Shown: positions 9,056 to 18,996, counted from the stretch's first letter. The stretch: 64,000 bases of DNA from UBA5859 sp041940025 (GCA_041940025.1 JBGTSY010000003.1:288875-352874), one strand, 5' to 3'. Program-made: numbers and translations. The notes: generated by a model not told the origin, from the letters alone.

Positions 9056-10112
9056 GAATACCTCAAAGTTACAGTTACTGGACGCGACGCCAAAGGAGAC
9101 TATTCTACCGTCTCCTCAGTCCCAATGGCAGAAGGAATTGTCCGATGTAGTGGATAATTTGGCAGAACTGTGCCAACTGCTCCAGTTGGATCCCGCCCTC
9201 GCCCCTTGGCCGCTCGATTTTGACAACTCGTTCCCACTGCGTTTACCGCGCGCCTTAGTACACCGCATACCACAGTCTGATTGGTATGCGCCCATGCTGC
9301 TGCAATATTTACCCGTACTCGAAGAACGCACTCTCACACCGGAATATTCTAAAGATCCGGTTGGGGACACCGCATCTAATCTGTTGTCGGGCGTATTACA
9401 TAAATATCATGGACGGGTTTTACTGCTATTAACAGGCCGCTGTGCCGTCCATTGCCGGTACTGTTTTCGGCGGCATTTTGCATATAGCGAATCCCCCTTA
9501 GATAGCAAAGCCATTCAGATCGCACTCCGCTACATAAAAGACAATTCACAAATCCAAGAAGTGATCTTTTCTGGCGGCGATCCCTTGTTGGTAAAAGATT
9601 CTCACTTGCAAAAGATAATCGACCAACTCAACACGATTGCCCATGTGCGGCGAATCAGAATTCATACTAGATTGCCGGTGGTGCTACCCAGTCGCATCAC
9701 TCAGTCATTGATTGACACTCTCCAAAGTAGTCATGGGAAAGTCATCATTGTGATTCATTCTAATCATAGTAGTGAATTGGATGTACCAGTAAGAGATGCA
9801 TTGCACACACTGCATCGAGGCGGATTTAGTCTGTTTAACCAAGCCGTGTTGCTCAAGAATGTGAATGACCGGGTAGAGGATCAAATTGAGCTGAGCGAAA
9901 CGCTATTTGAAAACTCGGTACTGCCCTACTATTTACATCGACTGGATAGCGTGCAAGGTGCGGCACATTTTGCACTCGAAGAGAGAGAGATCGACCGAAT
10001 CTATCAAAAACTACAAGCGGCATTGCCAGGCTACTTGGTACCCAAACTGGTCAGTGAAATCGCAGGCGAACCTCATAAAATACTCTGGCAAAATATGGGT
10101 GTCATATCGTAA
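9054..10112 (+). CDS. epmB: EF-P beta-lysylation protein EpmB (lysine 2,3-aminomutase)
   Basis: 352 residues, a radical-SAM PLP enzyme converting (S)-alpha-lysine to (R)-beta-lysine for EF-P. The [4Fe-4S] motif C-x3-C-x2-C is at Cys130, Cys134 and Cys137; an S-G-G-D-P-L motif near 174 binds SAM. The annotated ATG (9054) shares bases with the efp start codon on the opposite strand (CATG). I find no better start downstream, so the two genes appear to overlap head to head. Confidence 0.95.
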   Translation: MNTSKLQLLDATPKETILPSPQSQWQKELSDVVDNLAELCQLLQLDPALAPWPLDFDNSFPLRLPRALVHRIPQSDWYAPMLLQYLPVLEERTLTPEYSKDPVGDTASNLLSGVLHKYHGRVLLLLTGRCAVHCRYCFRRHFAYSESPLDSKAIQIALRYIKDNSQIQEVIFSGGDPLLVKDSHLQKIIDQLNTIAHVRRIRIHTRLPVVLPSRITQSLIDTLQSSHGKVIIVIHSNHSSELDVPVRDALHTLHRGGFSLFNQAVLLKNVNDRVEDQIELSETLFENSVLPYYLHRLDSVQGAAHFALEEREIDRIYQKLQAALPGYLVPKLVSEIAGEPHKILWQNMGVIS

Positions 10113-10759
10113 TTTGAGCGACGGTCGGCTAATTACATAGACGCCCACGCGTCAGCATCTCCGCTGATCTGGCTGGATCCTTGGCTTGGCATGGTGATCA
10201 GTCACAGGACTCAATCGTTATCAGTTTTTTCAGTGTTTTTGATTTCTCTACCTCTGATGACGCTAGGATCTCAAACCAACAGACTCTAGCTCTAATTGTG
10301 ATACTCTCGATTGCCCAGTTATGAGGGGTTCAAACTCTACCAAACCGCACGATTAGAAGATGCTGATTAGCAACATATTGACGCTGACCCCCTACTTCAA
10401 TTGAGTCAACGAACAGCGCAGCAAAACGCGACTCAGTAGTGGAAGAGCCAACAATCATCTCATTATTGTTGAGGTTCGACGCCTCTCTGATTCAGCCCTG
10501 GAACCATGCCCCTCCACCTTTCGGGCTTGTTTGCTCACTCTGATTCCCAGACCGCTGGTGCTCAATGGATAAGTCGCTATGGTAGAGTGTCTTAATTTTA
10601 TTCCCTAAACGCCGATATTTAGCCTGATCCTCATGGAAAAATGATCATTAAGAGCATGCGACTGATCCGGCACCAGACCACCTCGCCGGCGCGCATCAAT
10701 CTGGGTACGCTCACTGCATCCGGATGAGTCAACATGATAAAAGTGGAAGTTAATTTAAA
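10113..10759 (+). other. Intergenic region, no gene seen
   Basis: About 650 bp between epmB and the FimX-like gene. No tRNA, no open frame with protein character and no strong hairpin followed by T residues was found. It probably holds the promoter for the downstream gene. Confidence 0.5.
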
Positions 10760-12856
10760 ATGAGTCAACAAGGCGCCACCGTTAGAATTTTATTCATTGG
10801 TGAAAAAGTATCTGAATTTGATCAACTCGCACCTCAACTGCGGGAAGCAGGATATAAGGCGTTGTGCCAACGAGTTGAGTCAGAAGCTGAACTAAAGGAT
10901 TTATTAGAACTACAGCAGTGGGACTATGTCCTAGCGCAACACGATTTCGGCGCCTTACCCATCGAGCAAACAGCGAAGGTGATTGAATCCAGTGGGAATC
11001 AACAGGGACTGCTGTTTTTCTGTCAAGACTTTGATCCAAAAATAATTGATGAAGCGCAAAAATATCATGCTCTCGATATTATCAGTGCAAGTGAGATGGG
11101 CCGATTACCGCTCATCCTTGCGCGAAATAATCAACACCATAACGAGGAATGCCTCACTGCCCTGAGCGAACAATATCGCGCCTTACTCACCAGCATTGAT
11201 ACCCCTGTTGTTTGTTTAAATGGGTCGCGTCCAGTTCTGGTGAATCAAGCTTATTGTGAGATAGTCGGACAAACGCAAGCAGAAGTACTCTCACACCCAA
11301 TCAACGAAAACATACAACTGGCTGATGGCGGCAACTTGGACGACATGTTAAAAAGTGTCAACTCACTTTCTAAAGTGAATGCCATTCAAATAATTAAACA
11401 GGGAGAAATTATCCGACATGGCGCGATTGAAGCGAAACATATCTCCCTCGCCGAAGAAAGTTTTCTCCAAGTGTTATTCCACTTGCCCAAAGAGACCACG
11501 GGTGCGCTACCGGCGAACTCATCAGGTGTGACAGTGACAGACGCCAACAACCAGGGCGATCCGCACACTCAAATCGAGCAACCCTCATTGCCAGAAGCCC
11601 TATATGAAGAAAAAGAGTTAATCAGTCAACTTGAGGAACGCATCCAGGGCCTACGCGATAGCGATGACACAGTGGGTTTCGCCCATATTAAGTTGGACAA
11701 CTATTTTAAATTGAAGAAAACCTGCGGCCCCGAACATTGGCCAATCATCAGCAACAAGTTAGCACACCTGATGATTGAGATGTTGCCTGAAAGTTACCAG
11801 ATGGCAAAATTCTCTGATAGCGCATACATTTTACTTTCAGATGAAGACTCTCCAGAAGAAACCAAGCAAAAGTTGGAAGATTTGACCATCTCCATAAACG
11901 AACACGAATTTAAGGCTGCGGATACTCGAGTACCCATCACTATTAGTATCGGGATCGATAAGGTTTCAAACTTATCACAAAATGCTAACAGTGTTCTTTC
12001 TCATGCAGAAAATGCGTGCGCGGTGGCAGCAGAGCGAGGTGGCAACCAAGTTAATCTTCACGATGCAGAGGGTGCAGAAATCGATCTGAAGCGAGACGCT
12101 GAAAAAATAGAACACCTGCGTCAAGCATTAGCACAAGATAGATTTAAATTGTTATACCAACCCATAGCCAGTTTACATGCAGAGCCTAAAGAATTTTATC
12201 AAGTACTATTGCGCTTACAGCCTGAGGAGGGTGGTGAACTACAACTCCCCCAATCTTTTATGGAGACAGCTACACAAGGCAAGTTGATGCCAGAGATTGA
12301 TCGCTGGGTGGTCATCAATGCCATTGAACGACTGACAAAAGAAAGAGAAACAAATAACAAACTGAGTTTCTTTATCTTACAAGGGGGAGATGTGCTGCGC
12401 GATCCCAACTATGTAAACTGGATCCAAAACGAACTTAAAGACGCACCGATACTGGCAGGTAGTCTTTTATTTGAGTACACCGTCAAAGACGTGGCCCAAA
12501 ATTTGCGCTTTGCTATGACCACCTTTAAGAAAATTCGTGCCTTAGGATGCAAGATCGTTTTATCCAGATTTAATAAAAACAGAGAATCGGAAATTTGTAG
12601 CAAACATGCGCAATTCGATATGATGAAAATAGACGGCTCTCTGCTACATCGATTAAGCGAAAACAAACCCCATCAGGAATGCATCCAGGATTTAGTCCAA
12701 CTGGCTGAATCGAAAAATCTCCTCACTGTCGCACCCTATGTGGAAGATGCGAATTCCCTGGCCACCTTATGGCGATACAATATTGGATACACGCAAGGGT
12801 ACTTCCTTCAAGAGCCCAGTGATCAACTTGATTACGATTTTGGCGAAATAATGTAG
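10760..12856 (+). CDS. FimX-like c-di-GMP receptor (REC-like, PAS, degenerate GGDEF and EAL)
   Basis: 698 residues. Order: receiver-like domain (about 8-125), PAS (about 135-250), linker, GGDEF (about 290-440) and EAL (about 450-690). Both catalytic domains look inactive: the GGDEF signature site reads K-F-S-D-S-A-Y, and the EAL motif reads Y-Q-V-L-L-R. Degenerate EAL segments such as K-I-D-G-S-L-L and a final T-Q-G-Y-F-L-Q resemble Pseudomonas FimX, which binds c-di-GMP through its EAL domain and controls type IV pili. I infer a c-di-GMP sensor rather than an enzyme. No pilus gene is nearby, and nadK follows after 70 bp. Confidence 0.8.
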   Translation: MSQQGATVRILFIGEKVSEFDQLAPQLREAGYKALCQRVESEAELKDLLELQQWDYVLAQHDFGALPIEQTAKVIESSGNQQGLLFFCQDFDPKIIDEAQKYHALDIISASEMGRLPLILARNNQHHNEECLTALSEQYRALLTSIDTPVVCLNGSRPVLVNQAYCEIVGQTQAEVLSHPINENIQLADGGNLDDMLKSVNSLSKVNAIQIIKQGEIIRHGAIEAKHISLAEESFLQVLFHLPKETTGALPANSSGVTVTDANNQGDPHTQIEQPSLPEALYEEKELISQLEERIQGLRDSDDTVGFAHIKLDNYFKLKKTCGPEHWPIISNKLAHLMIEMLPESYQMAKFSDSAYILLSDEDSPEETKQKLEDLTISINEHEFKAADTRVPITISIGIDKVSNLSQNANSVLSHAENACAVAAERGGNQVNLHDAEGAEIDLKRDAEKIEHLRQALAQDRFKLLYQPIASLHAEPKEFYQVLLRLQPEEGGELQLPQSFMETATQGKLMPEIDRWVVINAIERLTKERETNNKLSFFILQGGDVLRDPNYVNWIQNELKDAPILAGSLLFEYTVKDVAQNLRFAMTTFKKIRALGCKIVLSRFNKNRESEICSKHAQFDMMKIDGSLLHRLSENKPHQECIQDLVQLAESKNLLTVAPYVEDANSLATLWRYNIGYTQGYFLQEPSDQLDYDFGEIM

Positions 12857-12926
12857 TCAAGCCTTTTCCTTTGGACCCCTCTCATGGTGTAATTAGCGTT
12901 TCCCTGAGTGCCGGACAAAGCAACCA

Positions 12927-13796
12927 ATGTCTTTCAAATTTAATCGTGTGGGCCTGATCGGTAAATATAGAGATGAAAATGCCGGTCCAATTATTCGCGA
13001 GTTAGGGGAATATCTGCTCAATCATGATGTGGATATTCTGTTGGATGAAGAAACCAAAGCCACCGCATCGGAGATCCCCTGGAAAGGCATTCCGCGCTTA
13101 GATCTCGGTACCGAGTGTGATCTAATCATCGTGCTGGGTGGAGACGGGACCATGCTTGCGGCTGCCCGAGAACTCTATATGTATGGGGTGCCTTTAGTAG
13201 GTGTACATTTAGGTCGACTGGGATTTCTCACGGATATTCGACGACCCGATCTTTTCATCAAGGTGGAACAGATCCTCCGCGGCCATTACATAGCCGAAAA
13301 GAGATTCCTACTCCACACCCGAATCTACGGCTCTGATGAAGTCATTGACGCAGGTGTCGCATTAAACGATGTGGTGTTACATCATCACGACGTAGGTAGA
13401 ATGATAGAGTTTGAACTCTCAGTGGCAGAAAGCCCACTTTCCATTCAGCGCTCCGACGGTCTGATTGTCTGCACGCCTACTGGTTCCACCGCTTACGCGC
13501 TTTCCAGTGGTGGACCTATCATGAGCCCCGATCTTGATGCCGTCGCCCTGGTGCCCATTTGCCCACACACCTTGAGCAGTCGACCCATTGTCATCGGTGC
13601 CGATCAAGAAATTCGCATCGTCGTGCGTCCCGGCCCACAAGAGAAGGCCAAGCTCTCCTGTGATGGCCAGATTGTGCATAACCTACGCTCAAACGATGTG
13701 GTGGAGATCCATCGTCAAAGTCAACGAGTCACTTTGTTACACCCGCAAGATTACAACTATTACCAATTATTAAGAGAGAAATTAAATTGGGGCTAG
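12927..13796 (+). CDS. nadK: NAD kinase
   Basis: 289 residues. The catalytic G-G-D-G-T motif is at residues 71-75, and the second conserved region T-P-T-G-S-T-A-Y lies near 180-190. It phosphorylates NAD to NADP with ATP or polyphosphate. It is followed after 13 bp by recN, the common nadK-recN pairing of gammaproteobacteria. Confidence 0.97.
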   Translation: MSFKFNRVGLIGKYRDENAGPIIRELGEYLLNHDVDILLDEETKATASEIPWKGIPRLDLGTECDLIIVLGGDGTMLAAARELYMYGVPLVGVHLGRLGFLTDIRRPDLFIKVEQILRGHYIAEKRFLLHTRIYGSDEVIDAGVALNDVVLHHHDVGRMIEFELSVAESPLSIQRSDGLIVCTPTGSTAYALSSGGPIMSPDLDAVALVPICPHTLSSRPIVIGADQEIRIVVRPGPQEKAKLSCDGQIVHNLRSNDVVEIHRQSQRVTLLHPQDYNYYQLLREKLNWG

Positions 13797-13809
13797 AACC
13801 TCTCTACTA

Positions 13810-15531
13810 TTGAACCCTATGCTGCAATCCTTAGATATACGTCATTATGTATTGGTAGAAGAGTGCCATTTGGAGCTGTTCAATGGCATGACCGTACTCA
13901 CGGGTGAAACGGGCGCCGGAAAATCGATTTTAATAGACGCATTGGGTCTGATCTTAGGCGCCAGAGCAGAGCAAAACTCTATTCGAGAGGGTAGTGACAA
14001 AGCAGAAATCGCCGCCACTTTTTTAATCGATCATAATCAACCTGCTCAAGATTGGATGCACACACACGACTTAGAAGCGGAAGATGTGTGCATCATTCGT
14101 CGCATCATTAGCCGAGAAGGCCGAACGCGAACCTTAGTGAACGGCCGCCCAGTCAGTATCCAGGAACTCAAAACCCTGACCTGTTGGCTGGTGGACATTC
14201 AAGGCCAACACGCGCATCAGCAATTGTTACACAAAGATCACCAGCGGTTACTTTTAGACTCGGCTGCCAAACAGCAAAGCCAACTTGTTAAAGTCAAACA
14301 ACTCTATAACCAGTGGTATACCTTGAGCAAAGAGTTGGACAAGCTAGACCACAGCAATAACACTCAATTGGACCAAATCGAAGTATTAAAATATCAAATT
14401 GGGGAGTTGCAACGATCCGCAGTGTCAGCTGAAGATCTCGATCTGTTAGAGCAAAAACATAAGCGTCTCTCTCATCAACAGGAGATCTTAACCAACGGAC
14501 ATCAGGCGTTAGAGTACCTCAGTCTCTCTGACGGCAACAATGCACTAGACGCGACCCAAGAGGCGCAACAGTTAGTGCGCTCATTATTAGACTATGAGCC
14601 AAGACTTCAAGAGTGTCTTAACTGTTTAGAATCGGCATCTATCCACTTGGAAGAAGCGCAACAGGAATTACGCGCGCTAATCCCAGACGCAGAAGACGAC
14701 CAGAACGCGCTCAATGAGCTTGAATCTCAACTGCAAACCATCTATGACTTAGCGCGAAAACATCGAATCAAACCACAAAAACTGGTGGAACAACTAGATA
14801 GTCTAGAGCACACATTAAATAAACTGAACTCTTTGGACGAAACCAGGTTTGCCCTACAACAAACAATCACAGATACATTAAATGCCTATCAAAAATTAGC
14901 AAAAAAAGTACATCAAGCTCGATTAAAGGCGGCGAAGAAACTCTCTCAGCAAATTAATGAAGAGCTAGCAGGTTTGGGACTAGAACATGCTGAGGTCGAC
15001 ATTCAAGTTGAGTTCAATGCTGACAACGCACCCAGCCCTATCGGATTGGACACCATTCAATTTATGGTCAGCACCAATCCGGGGCAGCCCATGCAACCCT
15101 TATCCCAAATCGCCTCGGGTGGCGAACTCTCTAGGTTCAGTCTTGCGATTCAGACCATTTTAGCAACCGACAACGCGGTACCCACCTTGATTTTTGACGA
15201 GGTCGATAGCGGCATTGGGGGTGCCGTGGCAGAAATGGTGGGACAAAAAATGAATCGCATTGGTGACAATCATCAGATCCTCTGTGTCACCCATTTAGCA
15301 CAAGTAGCGGCACAGGCCAATCAACATATACTGGTACAAAAATCGGTTAATCAAAAAACCACCACGCAACTGCAATACCTCAACGACGATGCCAGGGTAG
15401 AGGAAATCGCACGCATGTTGGGTGGCGCTAAATTGACTCAGAATAGCCGAACCCATGCCCAGGAGATGTTAAACGCGGCGAGAGATAAGCCCTTCAGTCA
15501 CGGCAATCTGGACACAAGCCATACAGGATAA
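13810..15531 (+). CDS. recN: DNA repair protein RecN
   Basis: 573 residues, an SMC-like ATPase acting in double-strand break repair. Walker A is G-E-T-G-A-G-K-S (32-39), central coiled coils run about 160-400, the ABC signature is A-S-G-G-E-L-S-R-F, and Walker B is L-I-F-D-E-V-D-S-G. The start given is TTG at 13810; ATG at 13819 (MLQSLDIRHY) is equally plausible and better matches the usual N-terminus. The 3' end overlaps convergent fur by 38 bp. Confidence 0.96.
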   Translation: MNPMLQSLDIRHYVLVEECHLELFNGMTVLTGETGAGKSILIDALGLILGARAEQNSIREGSDKAEIAATFLIDHNQPAQDWMHTHDLEAEDVCIIRRIISREGRTRTLVNGRPVSIQELKTLTCWLVDIQGQHAHQQLLHKDHQRLLLDSAAKQQSQLVKVKQLYNQWYTLSKELDKLDHSNNTQLDQIEVLKYQIGELQRSAVSAEDLDLLEQKHKRLSHQQEILTNGHQALEYLSLSDGNNALDATQEAQQLVRSLLDYEPRLQECLNCLESASIHLEEAQQELRALIPDAEDDQNALNELESQLQTIYDLARKHRIKPQKLVEQLDSLEHTLNKLNSLDETRFALQQTITDTLNAYQKLAKKVHQARLKAAKKLSQQINEELAGLGLEHAEVDIQVEFNADNAPSPIGLDTIQFMVSTNPGQPMQPLSQIASGGELSRFSLAIQTILATDNAVPTLIFDEVDSGIGGAVAEMVGQKMNRIGDNHQILCVTHLAQVAAQANQHILVQKSVNQKTTTQLQYLNDDARVEEIARMLGGAKLTQNSRTHAQEMLNAARDKPFSHGNLDTSHTG

Positions 15532-15925
15532 GAGAGTGATCCGTTAACTCATATCCCAGCCGTTTGGCGATATCCAGTTGAATGTTTTCAATGGTTTCAT
15601 CCACAAATTCTTCCACTTTGCCACAGCGCACGCATACGAGATGATCATGATGTTGATCTTGGGCCATCTCGAATACCGACTGACCTCCTTCAAAATGGTG
15701 ACGTACCACTAGACCGGCGGATTCAAATTGGGTAAGCACGCGGTAGACAGTGGCCAGACCTACATCCTCTTCAGCATCCGCCAAAGCCCGATACACATCT
15801 TCTGCGGACATATGGCGAGGAGAAGCCTGTTCTAGCACCTCAATAATTCTCAGGCGCGGGATGGTGGCTTTCAGGCCAGCTTTACGTAAATCAGCAGCTT
15901 TCAATGAACTCTCCTGTGAATGCAA
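15494..15925 (-). CDS. fur: Ferric uptake regulator
   Basis: 143 residues with an N-terminal winged helix and C-terminal dimerisation/metal domain. Metal-site residues include the H-H-D-H-L-V-C run (92-98), Cys98/Cys101, and a second C-x2-C at Cys138/Cys141 near the end. Fur represses iron-uptake genes when loaded with Fe2+. It is convergent with recN (overlap) and divergent from bamE, the standard gammaproteobacterial arrangement. Confidence 0.96.
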   Translation of the reverse strand: MHSQESSLKAADLRKAGLKATIPRLRIIEVLEQASPRHMSAEDVYRALADAEEDVGLATVYRVLTQFESAGLVVRHHFEGGQSVFEMAQDQHHDHLVCVRCGKVEEFVDETIENIQLDIAKRLGYELTDHSLILYGLCPDCRD

Positions 15926-15966
15926 TTATAATAACCTACTGTCTGCGGCCGAATTAACAAAGGGAG

Positions 15967-16302
15967 TTGTGTGTGTCTTACCCCATCATCAATTCAGTAG
16001 AACCGAGAATCCTAATCATAATTAGTCTGTTGCTCATGAGCACCGCATGTACCGTTCACCATGTGGACATACAACAGGGCAATCATTTGTCGGATGAAAA
16101 AATATCCCAATTGCAGATTGGCATGGAGAAACGTCAAGTGAAGTATATCTTGGGTTCACCCCTGATAACAGATAGCTTCCACCGCAACCGCTGGGATTAC
16201 ACCTATTATTTTAAAGAAGGACACCAGGAAGCAGAATTACGAGGCATTACCCTGCATTTTGAAGGGGATAAACTGGTGGAAATAGTGCAACAAGATCCCT
16301 AA
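15967..16302 (+). CDS. bamE: Outer membrane protein assembly factor BamE (lipoprotein)
   Basis: 111 residues as given from TTG 15967; GTG at 15973 is an alternative. The signal peptide ends in M-S-T-A-C, giving a lipidated cysteine at about residue 28. The mature part carries the SmpA/OmlA fold: I-S-Q-L-Q-I-G-M-E-K-R-Q-V then L-G-S-P-L. BamE is an accessory subunit of the beta-barrel assembly complex in the outer membrane. It is divergent from fur and convergent with rnfH. Confidence 0.92.
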   Translation: MCVSYPIINSVEPRILIIISLLLMSTACTVHHVDIQQGNHLSDEKISQLQIGMEKRQVKYILGSPLITDSFHRNRWDYTYYFKEGHQEAELRGITLHFEGDKLVEIVQQDP

Positions 16303-16316
16303 GGATTATCTGGGAT

Positions 16317-16733
16317 CTACTCGGATGTTGTATCCCGCTCCAGATCCCCGCCGCCTCTACCTGTGCGCTTGCCTTGCGCAGCACGTCGGCGACGCACCTC
16401 TTTGGGATCCGCGAGCAGAGGTCGGTAAATTTCGATGCGATCCCCTGGGTGCAGTTTTTCCGTTAACTTGGCCGCCTTGCCAAAAATTCCCAGCTGTAGA
16501 TTATCCAGATCAATGTCGGGAAACTCACTGGCGATTCCGCTGCGCACCACTACATCACGCAAATTATCATTCGGGGTTGCGAAAGTCTTGATGATCAATT
16601 GCTTGTCGGCAAGGGCATAAGCCACTTCCACCTCAATGTGATCGTGGGGTTTGCTAGGCAATGAGACCTCTGTTAGTGATTGATTGTCGCTGTTCGCAGG
16701 CGCATGGTACCCAATCCCTGGGATCCGGGGCAA
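16317..16733 (-). CDS. rnfH: RnfH-family ubiquitin-fold protein
   Basis: 138 residues. A beta-grasp domain begins near residue 32 (I-E-V-E-V-A-Y-A) and contains L-Q-L-G-I-F-G-K and D-R-I-E-I-Y-R-P-L, diagnostic of RnfH/UPF0125. The last 35 residues are basic. The first 30 residues are not conserved, so the real start may lie further in. In most gammaproteobacteria rnfH follows ratA beside smpB; here ratA is absent and a symporter gene ends 5 bp upstream instead. Confidence 0.9.
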   Translation of the reverse strand: MPRIPGIGYHAPANSDNQSLTEVSLPSKPHDHIEVEVAYALADKQLIIKTFATPNDNLRDVVVRSGIASEFPDIDLDNLQLGIFGKAAKLTEKLHPGDRIEIYRPLLADPKEVRRRRAAQGKRTGRGGGDLERDTTSE

Positions 16734-16738
16734 CCGAT

Positions 16739-18274
16739 TTACTCAAATTCGCCCGCTTTTAGCTTTACCATATAGTCATCGAGCGCCGCACGCACTTCGC
16801 CGGACATTAAATAGAGCCCGAGGATATTGGGAAACGCCATGGAGAGAATCATCAAATCGCTGAAATCCAAGACATGACTGGCACTAGTGATGGCGCCCAA
16901 AAATACAAACACCACAAAGATGACGCGATATATCAGGGTAGCACCCTCGCCAAAAAGATAGGTCCAACAGCGCTCTCCATAATATGACCAAGAAATCATG
17001 GTGCTATAAGCAAAGAGTACGACACAGGCAGTGAGCACCAACGGAAACCAACTGATGACGCTACCAAAGGCCAGAGAGGTCAGAGCCGCACCTTGTTTCG
17101 CAGCGCGAACGGCCTCAAATTCAGGGTTGTCATAGGCGCCAGTGATGATAATCACCAATGCAGTCATGGTGCACACCACGATGGTGTCCACGAATGGCTC
17201 TAATATAGCTACCACGCCTTCACGTACAGGATAAGCGGTTCTCGCTGCTGAGTGCGCAATAGCGGCGGAGCCGATGCCCGCTTCATTGGAAAAGGCGGCT
17301 CGTTGGAAACCCACCACCAATACCCCGATGAAACCGCCTAGTCCCGCCTCTGCGTTAAAGGCACCGCTGATGATGGTGCCAAAGGCTGCAGGCACTTGGT
17401 CAATATTCATTAAAATAATCAGTAAAGCTGTACTGATGTACAGTAGGCACATGGCGGGTACGATGCGTTGCGCCGTTTCCGCAATGCGAGTGATCCCCCC
17501 AATGATCACCACGCCCACTAAAGCCGCCATTGCAATGCCGTATAACCAAGGTACGTCCGCTATACCGGGAATACTCTGGCTCACAGCATTGAGTGATTGA
17601 TTCACCTGAAACGCATTTCCACCGCCTAAGGAACCACCAATACACATCAAACAGAAGAGGCCAGCGAGCGCTTGACCAAAACCCGCCATATTGCGCTTGC
17701 TTAACCCCCGGGAAAGGTACTCCATGGCACCACCCATGATATGGCCATCGGGCCTCACCTCCCGATACATCTGCGCCAGCGTACATTCAGTAAACTTAGA
17801 ACTCATCCCTAAAAAGCCGGCAACAATCATCCAAAAGGTAGCGCCCGGACCACCAATGGAGATGGCAATGGCCACCCCGGCAATGTTCCCCAATCCCACG
17901 GTCGCCGAAAGTGCGGTAGTGAGCGCCTGAAAGTGGCTCACTTCACCAATATCTTCGGGATTATCATAGCGCCCGCGAGTCACCTGTATGGCGTGGCCAA
18001 AAGCACGAAGATTGATGAATCCCATGCGAAAGGTAAACACCAAAGCTCCCAGTACCAACCAGGCCACAGCAAAAGGCAAGCTAATGGCATCAGTAAAAAA
18101 AGCCACATCAAAAAAGATCACTGTAGCAATATAGCCATTAATGGCGCCAAACATGCCGTCTACTGACTGCATCCAGCCCTCCTCCGCTGCCTTAAGCGGT
18201 GCCGCGATGACTAATCCCAATAGACTGAGGAAATATTTAGAAAATAGGTTAAATTTCATGAAATCGTCCTTCAT
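16739..18274 (-). CDS. Alanine/glycine:cation symporter (AGCS family)
   Basis: 511 residues with about 11 membrane helices; conserved family segments include G-L-G-N-I-A-G-V-A-I-A and S-S-K-F-T-E-C-T-L. AGCS carriers import alanine or glycine with sodium. M5 (ATG at 18262) is an alternative start. It occupies the place where ratA is normally found, between rnfH and smpB, suggesting an insertion or replacement at this locus. Confidence 0.93.
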   Translation of the reverse strand: MKDDFMKFNLFSKYFLSLLGLVIAAPLKAAEEGWMQSVDGMFGAINGYIATVIFFDVAFFTDAISLPFAVAWLVLGALVFTFRMGFINLRAFGHAIQVTRGRYDNPEDIGEVSHFQALTTALSATVGLGNIAGVAIAISIGGPGATFWMIVAGFLGMSSKFTECTLAQMYREVRPDGHIMGGAMEYLSRGLSKRNMAGFGQALAGLFCLMCIGGSLGGGNAFQVNQSLNAVSQSIPGIADVPWLYGIAMAALVGVVIIGGITRIAETAQRIVPAMCLLYISTALLIILMNIDQVPAAFGTIISGAFNAEAGLGGFIGVLVVGFQRAAFSNEAGIGSAAIAHSAARTAYPVREGVVAILEPFVDTIVVCTMTALVIIITGAYDNPEFEAVRAAKQGAALTSLAFGSVISWFPLVLTACVVLFAYSTMISWSYYGERCWTYLFGEGATLIYRVIFVVFVFLGAITSASHVLDFSDLMILSMAFPNILGLYLMSGEVRAALDDYMVKLKAGEFE

Positions 18275-18473
18275 TCTGCTTCTAGTTGAGCGCCATAAAG
18301 GTGTCGCTCCACGTCACACCATCCAATGGCTAGCACATGGTACCTGTTTTCTTTCGGAATTTTCAATTGAATCCGATTGAAAATCAGTATATTAGCTTAC
18401 GCAATCCTGTGCTTTGACATATAATCTCTGTCCTCTACCTCGGCCGATTGAATGAACCTTTTAGCATCCTGCA

Positions 18474-18947
18474 ATGGCAAAAAAATCTAAAAAACCGGAA
18501 AACGTCATTGCGCTCAACCGCAAAGCACGTTTTGACTATCATATAGAAGAAACCTACGAGGCCGGCATTGCCCTGGAGGGGTGGGAGGTCAAGTCGCTGC
18601 GCGATGGAAAACTGAGCCTGGCAGAAAGCTATGTGTTGGTACGCAATGGCGAGGCTTTTCTATTTGGTGCCCATATCACACCACTAAATACCGCCTCAAC
18701 CCACATCAAGCCTGATCCCTTGCGCACGCGTAAACTGCTGATGCATCGGGAAGAGCTGAATAAATTAATAGGCGGCGTGGAGCGCAAAGGTTACACACTT
18801 GTGCCCCTGGATATGCACTGGAAGCGTGGCCATGCGAAAGTGCTGGTGGGCTATGCAAAAGGCAAAGCCAAGCAGGACAAACGTGCTAGCATCAAAGAGC
18901 GTGACTGGCAGCGGGATAAACAGCGTATCTTGAAACAAAATCGCTAA
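18474..18947 (+). CDS. smpB: SsrA-binding protein SmpB
   Basis: 157 residues, full length. SmpB binds tmRNA and takes it to stalled ribosomes. Typical segments: N-R-K-A-R-F-D-Y, G-W-E-V-K-S-L-R, and a basic C-terminal tail K-R-D-W-Q-R-D-K-type that reaches the decoding centre. The ssrA gene begins about 100 bp downstream on the same strand. Confidence 0.97.
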   Translation: MAKKSKKPENVIALNRKARFDYHIEETYEAGIALEGWEVKSLRDGKLSLAESYVLVRNGEAFLFGAHITPLNTASTHIKPDPLRTRKLLMHREELNKLIGGVERKGYTLVPLDMHWKRGHAKVLVGYAKGKAKQDKRASIKERDWQRDKQRILKQNR

Positions 18948-18968
18948 CATTTCGCTAGATCTCTCTAC

Positions 18969-18996
18969 TTGAAAATCAGACTCACGCCGCTATATT
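18969..18996 (+). promoter_or_regulatory. Candidate sigma-70 promoter of ssrA
   Basis: TTGAAA (18969-18974), a 16-bp spacer and TATATT (18991-18996) lie about 50 bp before the mature 5' end of tmRNA. This would give a short leader removed by RNase P. Read by eye only. Confidence 0.5.

Noticed and set aside
10113..10759. Hidden tRNA or small RNA gene in the gap before the FimX-like gene
   Set aside because: No CCA-ended cloverleaf or T-loop consensus was seen.
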